A stretch of 35,164 nucleotides of DNA from Bacteroidales bacterium (lineage in GTDB: Bacteria; Bacteroidota; Bacteroidia; Bacteroidales; WCHB1-69), in the NCBI GenBank assembly GCA_017962275.1, contig JAGCVQ010000042.1, positions 1 through 35,164 of the forward strand, given 5' to 3'. Shown in pieces: positions 31,789-35,164 of the stretch (within the stretch, counting starts at the first letter, position 1; every line of letters starts with the position of its first letter). The position numbers were made by a program, and so were the translations under genes. The notes beneath the pieces are model-generated. The model had not been told where the DNA came from. It did not search any database and saw only the letters and a program-made list of their open reading frames with translations.

Positions 31789-31816
31789 GTAGAGACGCAA
31801 AATTTTGCGTCTCTAC
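31789..31816 (+). terminator. GTAG...CTAC palindrome, copy D, probable terminator
   Basis: A perfect 28-bp palindrome, GTAGAGACGCAAAA and its reverse complement, followed by GTTTTTT, 27 nt after the cPGS-like gene. The ends and length equal copies A-C at 1830, 1882 and 2781 but the core differs. The T-run makes it a credible rho-independent terminator on the plus strand. Confidence 0.75.
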
Positions 31817-31897
31817 GTTTTTTAAATACATCTCTCAAGATGCTGAAGAAAAAAACAAAAAATTAAACTTCCCCTCCGAATGAATATCTAAAAAGTG

Positions 31898-31905
31898 TAT
31901 TTTTG
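31898..31905 (+). promoter_or_regulatory. -7 box for small T9SS protein
   Basis: TATTTTTG, full consensus match, 30 nt before the ATG at 31936. Confidence 0.6.
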
Positions 31906-31935
31906 CGGCAAGTTTCAAAATATAAAGAATATAAG

Positions 31936-32643
31936 ATGAAAAAGATATTTACGCTTCTGGTTTTCATGTCTGCATTGGCACTTAACGCTCAGTCAATCAG
32001 AATTTTGAATGGTAGTACTCCGCTCAACAACGGGGACACCGTGTTCGTGTCGCTCGACGGCATTGACGGCGAGGTCAGCACGTATCTCGGCTATCAGAAC
32101 ATGACCGAGAACGACCTGAACTTCCGCGTCCGCAAGGAGGAGCTCGTCATCAACCACGAGACCACGGACATCGTTTTCTGTCTTGGCGAGTGCTATGACG
32201 GCACGCTTTCCGCCGTGAAGGAGATTCTGGCAGGCGAGACCGTTGCCTCCACTGACGGCAACGCCTTCCACGCTACCTACGCGGGTGAGGGCGACGCAGC
32301 CGTCGTGAAATTCACGTTCTTCCTGACCGACAACGAAAACGATAAAACGTCGTTCTATATCGTTTACGGCAACGGCACGTCCGTGAAGCCTGTGGACTTC
32401 GTGCAGACTCTTCGCGCCTACCCCAACCCGGCTGTGCGCGTGGTGAACATCGACTATGCCGCCCCTGCTTCCGAATCTTATCTCGTCATCAAGAACCTGA
32501 CCGGCAAGGAGGTTTACCGCTCCGCCGTCAGCAACACGGGCAAAAAGCAGGTGGACATCACCCAATTCAACGCAGGTGTCTATCTTTACGGTGTGGAAGC
32601 GAACGGCAAGATGCTCTGCACCAAGAAGTTGCTGGTGAAATAA
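31936..32643 (+). CDS. Small secreted protein with T9SS sorting domain
   Basis: A 235-residue exported protein. Residues 1-18 are the signal peptide (MKKIFTLLVFMSALALNAQ), the reason for choosing the ATG at 31936 over the codon at 31903 inside the -7 box. A beta-rich domain of about 125 residues (NGDTVFVSLDGIDGEVSTYLGYQNMTENDLNFRV... VVKFTFFLTDNENDKTSFYIVYG) is unknown to me but resembles the DUF-type domains of small Bacteroidales secreted proteins with one conserved disulphide pair (CLGEC). The last 75 residues, LRAYPNPAVRVVNIDY to TKKLLVK, are a type A T9SS sorting domain. It is followed 35 nt later by the DUF4271 gene. Confidence 0.85.
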   Translation: MKKIFTLLVFMSALALNAQSIRILNGSTPLNNGDTVFVSLDGIDGEVSTYLGYQNMTENDLNFRVRKEELVINHETTDIVFCLGECYDGTLSAVKEILAGETVASTDGNAFHATYAGEGDAAVVKFTFFLTDNENDKTSFYIVYGNGTSVKPVDFVQTLRAYPNPAVRVVNIDYAAPASESYLVIKNLTGKEVYRSAVSNTGKKQVDITQFNAGVYLYGVEANGKMLCTKKLLVK

Positions 32644-32678
32644 CCTCAACCCCCATCCCCTGATATTTACGGACAGCC

Positions 32679-33365
32679 ATGTTTGCAGAACACTGGCTCA
32701 CTGTCACGCAGTTTCTGTCGGATCCTGTGGCGCAGCCGAACAACTGGCTGACGCTGGTCTTCTGTGTCCTGCTGTTGCTTTTCACGATGATCCTCATCAC
32801 CTTCCGCCGCAAACTGTTCCTCATATTCCGCGCCCTGTTCTCCCAACGCCACTTCTCCATCATCCAGCGTGAAGGCAAGATCCTCGAGGACCGTATCTCC
32901 CCGTTCGTGCTGTTCTTCGACATTCTCACCATCACCACGGGAATCATCATGTTCTGTTCCACCTACATTCCCGGTGCCATGTCGAAACTGCACTTCATGG
33001 CCAACATCGGCATCTTTTTCGCCCTGTTCTTGGTCGCCTATTTCCTCAAGCTTCTCAGCAACGAGCTCTACGCTTACCTCTTCAACAAAAAGAAAGAACG
33101 CATCTCCATCAACCAGTACAAATTCATCTTCATGACGGATTTCGCCTCCGTCATCTTCCCGCTGCTCGTCGTCATCCAATACACCGGCCTAAAAGCCCTT
33201 TACTATGTGATTACGATCATCCTGGCAATACTGTTCTCCGTATGGGTTTACAGGCTGTTGAAAATAAATTCAACCGGACGTCATCGGTTTCATTTTTTTC
33301 TCTATTTTTGCACCCTTGAAATTTTACCTTGGTTGGTATTCCTTAAGGTGTTGTTAATAATTTGA
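32679..33365 (+). CDS. DUF4271 membrane protein
   Basis: A 228-residue inner-membrane protein with about six hydrophobic helices (WLTLVFCVLLLLFTMILI; ISPFVLFFDILTITTGIIMF; IGIFFALFLVAYFLKLL; FIFMTDFASVIFPLLVVIQY; LYYVITIILAILFSVWVY; FLYFCTLEILPWLVFLKVLL). The closing FLYFCTLEILP is the hallmark of DUF4271 proteins, which in Bacteroidetes lie directly before hemD, as here. Function unknown; conserved linkage to hemD suggests an envelope or haem-related role. A TATTTTTG word at 33303-33310 inside its last codons could be a promoter for hemD but overlaps the conserved LYFC coding motif. Confidence 0.85.
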   Translation: MFAEHWLTVTQFLSDPVAQPNNWLTLVFCVLLLLFTMILITFRRKLFLIFRALFSQRHFSIIQREGKILEDRISPFVLFFDILTITTGIIMFCSTYIPGAMSKLHFMANIGIFFALFLVAYFLKLLSNELYAYLFNKKKERISINQYKFIFMTDFASVIFPLLVVIQYTGLKALYYVITIILAILFSVWVYRLLKINSTGRHRFHFFLYFCTLEILPWLVFLKVLLII

Positions 33366-33413
33366 TTGATAATCGGTTAGTAGATAAAAAACATATTCAC
33401 ATAAAGTTCGGAA

Positions 33414-34178
33414 ATGAAGATTAAAAACATATTGGTTTCCCAAAACGCGCCCGAGGACGTCGAAAAATCCCCTTACGGTGAGCTGATCAGAAAGTACAGC
33501 ATCAATATTGATTTCTACAAGTTTTTCAAGATCAACCGCACCACCGCGTTGGATTTCCGGAAGACCCACATCAACATTCTGGACTACGAGTCCATCGTGT
33601 TCTCCAGCACCAACACCATAGACAAGTTCTTCGAGCTGTGCAAGGAGATGCGCATTGAGATGCCCGAATCGATGAAGTACTACTGCGCCACCGAGTCCAT
33701 CGCGCTCTACCTGCAGAAGTACGTGCCCTACCGCAAGCGCCGCGTTTTCGCCGCAAAAGACGCACAGGTGGCGAGCTTTTACGACCTTCTGATCAAGAAC
33801 AAGACAGTCTCCATGCTGATTCCGTGCAGCCAGGACGGCATCCCGCCGCAACTGGAAGCCGTGCTCACCGAAAACGAGATCAAATTCGCGCAGGCGGTGG
33901 TCTTCGTCATCGCTCCGGCCGATCTCGTTCACAACGTGGACATTGACAAGTACGACATGGTTGTCTTCTTCAGCCCGAACGGTGTGAAGTCGTTGCAGGC
34001 CAACTACCCCGACTTCGAGCAGGGGGAGAAGGCGTTCGCCGCCCTCGGCAAGGCTGCCGAGCAGGCTGTCACGGAGGCCGGATGGACCCTCCATGTCTCC
34101 GCGCCCACCAAAGAGCACGCCTCCCTCACCGAAGCGCTGGACGCTTTTCTGAAGGAATATGCCAACCGCAGACGCTAA
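33414..34178 (+). CDS. hemD: Uroporphyrinogen-III synthase
   Basis: HemD closes and isomerises hydroxymethylbilane to uroporphyrinogen III, the branch-point precursor of haem, sirohaem and B12. The 254-residue soluble protein has the two-domain alpha/beta layout: ILVSQNAPEDVEKSPY start, YESIVFSSTNTIDKFFELC, and a second half with YDMVVFFSPNGVKSLQANYP and FAALGKAAEQAVTEAGWTLHVSAPTKEHASLTEALDAFL. The family is poorly conserved in sequence; the SPNGV/SLT pattern plus DUF4271-hemD-rnpA order supports the call. A B12 link to the kam enzyme cofactor is only thematic. Its last 20 nt overlap rnpA. Confidence 0.9.
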   Translation: MKIKNILVSQNAPEDVEKSPYGELIRKYSINIDFYKFFKINRTTALDFRKTHINILDYESIVFSSTNTIDKFFELCKEMRIEMPESMKYYCATESIALYLQKYVPYRKRRVFAAKDAQVASFYDLLIKNKTVSMLIPCSQDGIPPQLEAVLTENEIKFAQAVVFVIAPADLVHNVDIDKYDMVVFFSPNGVKSLQANYPDFEQGEKAFAALGKAAEQAVTEAGWTLHVSAPTKEHASLTEALDAFLKEYANRRR

Positions 34179-34548
34179 TTTCAGCTTCCCGCAGACCTGC
34201 CGCCTGAAATCCTCGCAGCAGATCAAAGACGTGGTGCTGCAACGGCAGTCCGTGTTCCGCTACCCCATAAAATGCTTCTACAGCATCCTTGAAACTCCGG
34301 GCGAGTCCGCCTGCCGGATTGCTTTCATCGTGCCGAAAAAACGGTTCCGCCACGCGGTCGATCGCAACAGCGTGAAACGGCTCTTCCGCGAGGCATACCG
34401 TCTTCATCGCCACGACATTGCCCTTCCCAAGAACCAGACATTGCGACTCTGCTGGATGTTCGTCGGCGAGGAGCTTCCCGATTTCCCAACCGTGGAGGAG
34501 GCCGCGCTGCACCTTATCGACGAGCTGCAACGGAAACTGAACCCCTGA
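34159..34548 (+). CDS. rnpA: Ribonuclease P protein component
   Basis: The 129-residue basic protein assists the RNase P RNA in 5' processing of tRNA precursors. The family signature RNSVKRLFREAYR is at about 72-84, preceded by RIAFIVPKKRFRHAVD; the start FPQTCRLKSSQQIKDVV contains the usual RL motif for RNA binding. The start overlaps hemD by 20 nt, as in related genomes, suggesting translational coupling. yidD follows after 6 nt. Length is normal for the phylum. Confidence 0.95.
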   Translation: MPTADANFSFPQTCRLKSSQQIKDVVLQRQSVFRYPIKCFYSILETPGESACRIAFIVPKKRFRHAVDRNSVKRLFREAYRLHRHDIALPKNQTLRLCWMFVGEELPDFPTVEEAALHLIDELQRKLNP

Positions 34549-34554
34549 TCAGCT

Positions 34555-34797
34555 ATGAGAAAACTGTACCAAGGGTTCAAAAACCTGCTGTCCAAACTAT
34601 TGATCGGGCTGATACGGCTTTACCAGGTGACGCTCTCGCCCTACCTCGGCCGCGCCTGCCGCTACACGCCCACCTGCTCCAACTACGGCATCGAGGCCAT
34701 CCGCAAGCACGGTCCCTTCAAGGGTTCCTGGCTCACCCTCAAGCGCGTGCTCTCCTGCAACCCCTGGGGCGGCAGCGGGTACGATCCGGTCCCGTAA
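34555..34797 (+). CDS. yidD: Membrane protein insertion efficiency factor YidD
   Basis: An 80-residue protein of the YidD family, which sits at the inner face of the membrane and aids YidC/Sec-dependent insertion. A short amphipathic N-terminus ([17 protein letters not shown]) leads to the signature [23 protein letters not shown] and [13 protein letters not shown], with the three conserved cysteines. Position just after rnpA is the classic bacterial context. The stop codon is followed directly by an AATGAAG heptad tract. Confidence 0.96.
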   Translation: MRKLYQGFKNLLSKLLIGLIRLYQVTLSPYLGRACRYTPTCSNYGIEAIRKHGPFKGSWLTLKRVLSCNPWGGSGYDPVP

Positions 34798-34798
34798 C

Positions 34799-34847
34799 AA
34801 TGAAGAATGAAGAATGAAGAATGAAGATTGAAGAATGAATAATGAGA
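34799..34847 (+). repeat. AATGAAG heptad tract after yidD
   Basis: Seven 7-bp units (four AATGAAG, then ATTGAAG, AATGAAT, AATGAGA) start one base after the yidD stop codon. Confidence 0.88.
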
Positions 34848-34860
34848 CGGTGACGGAACT

Positions 34861-34909
34861 ACTACCTACTAACTACTAACTACTAACTACTAACTGCTAT
34901 CTGCTACAC
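34861..34909 (-). repeat. ACTAACT heptad tract at umuC stop
   Basis: Plus-strand units ACTACCT, four ACTAACT, GCTATCT, GCTACAC; on the umuC strand AGTTAGT. The umuC stop codon (34904-34906) lies in the last unit. This unit resembles that after kamD, also read in the sense of the gene it follows. Confidence 0.85.
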
Positions 34910-35164
34910 CTTGATGGTGAGAATGTCGTTACAGTCCGTGGTGTAGTTGGGAGAGAGGTGGTTTCGGTTCATGCGTATTCCGTCGAAACCGGCGGTGGCG
35001 ACCACCACGCTGCGATGTCCCTGTTTTTCGTTGATTTTGTCCATTGCGTGCATCAGTTTGTCGTGTTTCTCGCGATCGACCTCATCGAAAAGGACGGTCT
35101 GCACGCTCTCCTTCGGGGAGAATTGCGTTAGGATGACCCCGGCCTTCTTGTAGAACGTGCCCGG
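34904..35164 (-). CDS. umuC: UmuC-type Y-family DNA polymerase, C-terminal end
   Basis: The minus-strand frame enters from the right edge and 86 C-terminal residues are visible. They match the extreme C-terminus of UmuC, the catalytic subunit of error-prone translesion polymerase V: YKKAGVILTQFSPKESVQTVLFDE, then DKLMHAMDKINEKQGHRSVVVATAG and the closing NRNHLSPNYTTDCNDILTIKV (DUF4113-type region). The polymerase domain itself is out of view, as is any umuD. Whether the gene is intact cannot be judged. SOS control is expected from the family but no LexA site is in the visible part. Confidence 0.9.
   Translation of the reverse strand, partial: PGTFYKKAGVILTQFSPKESVQTVLFDEVDREKHDKLMHAMDKINEKQGHRSVVVATAGFDGIRMNRNHLSPNYTTDCNDILTIKV

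Noticed and set aside
33303-33310. TATTTTTG as a promoter for hemD
   Set aside because: It is within the conserved LYFC codons of DUF4271, so the match can be explained by coding; left as a remark only.
1-35164. tRNA, rRNA, insertion sequences, prophage or defence genes
   Set aside because: Looked for cloverleaf-type sequences, transposase motifs, integrases, restriction and toxin-antitoxin genes; nothing convincing was seen.

Overview
The window reads as chromosomal DNA of an anaerobic member of the Bacteroidetes, most likely Bacteroidales. Evidence: many genes are preceded by the TAnnTTTG -7 box used by the Bacteroidetes primary sigma factor; three proteins carry type IX secretion (T9SS) C-terminal sorting domains; there is a PorT-like barrel protein; and DUF4271-hemD-rnpA-yidD occur in the order usual for this phylum. 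Genes are GC-rich, while the intergenic DNA is AT-rich and full of small repeats. Species cannot be named from this sequence alone.

Layout. 1-1801: 3' end of ATP-type PEP carboxykinase (pckA), then dipeptidase E (pepE). 1920-5061 (minus): kamD, a 182-aa Tudor-like protein of unknown function, and kamE, together a lysine 5,6-aminomutase operon. 5236-7787 (plus): PorT-like barrel protein, an exported protein and an MgtC/SapB membrane protein. 7872-13187 (minus): a 1771-aa modular T9SS surface protein. 13331-16592: glycosyltransferase, flippase and methyltransferase around one divergent promoter palindrome, a small glycan locus. 16685-21215: uridine phosphorylase, a type I periplasmic binding protein and PriA helicase. 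21224-25075 (minus): a second modular T9SS protein, divergent from a membrane-bound LytTR regulator (25367-26428). 26585-28582: glycogen branching enzyme of eukaryotic type, overlapping tail-to-tail with an exported CotH-like kinase (28554-30149, minus). 30343-31761: a cyclic-2,3-diphosphoglycerate-synthetase-like P-loop protein. 31936-34797: small T9SS protein, DUF4271, hemD, rnpA, yidD. 34904-35164 (minus): 3' end of umuC.

The most unusual content is between the genes. (i) Two copies of a structured element of roughly 100-130 nt precede pepE (about 899-1032) and the Tudor-like gene of the kam operon (about 3474-3377, minus). They share unpaired blocks, have hairpins with C(GAA)G loops and compensatory base-pair changes, and both end in CACCAAAA with the CACC exactly 14 nt before the downstream ATG. 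(ii) Nine tandem-repeat tracts, eight of them clear and one degenerate, have a period of 7 bp (one is 14 bp, two heptads) but different unit sequences; most touch or contain the stop codon of a neighbouring gene. (iii) Four 28-29 bp palindromes share GTAG...CTAC ends with different cores. No CRISPR array, tRNA, rRNA, insertion sequence or prophage gene was seen, and no gene-free stretch exceeds 300 bases.
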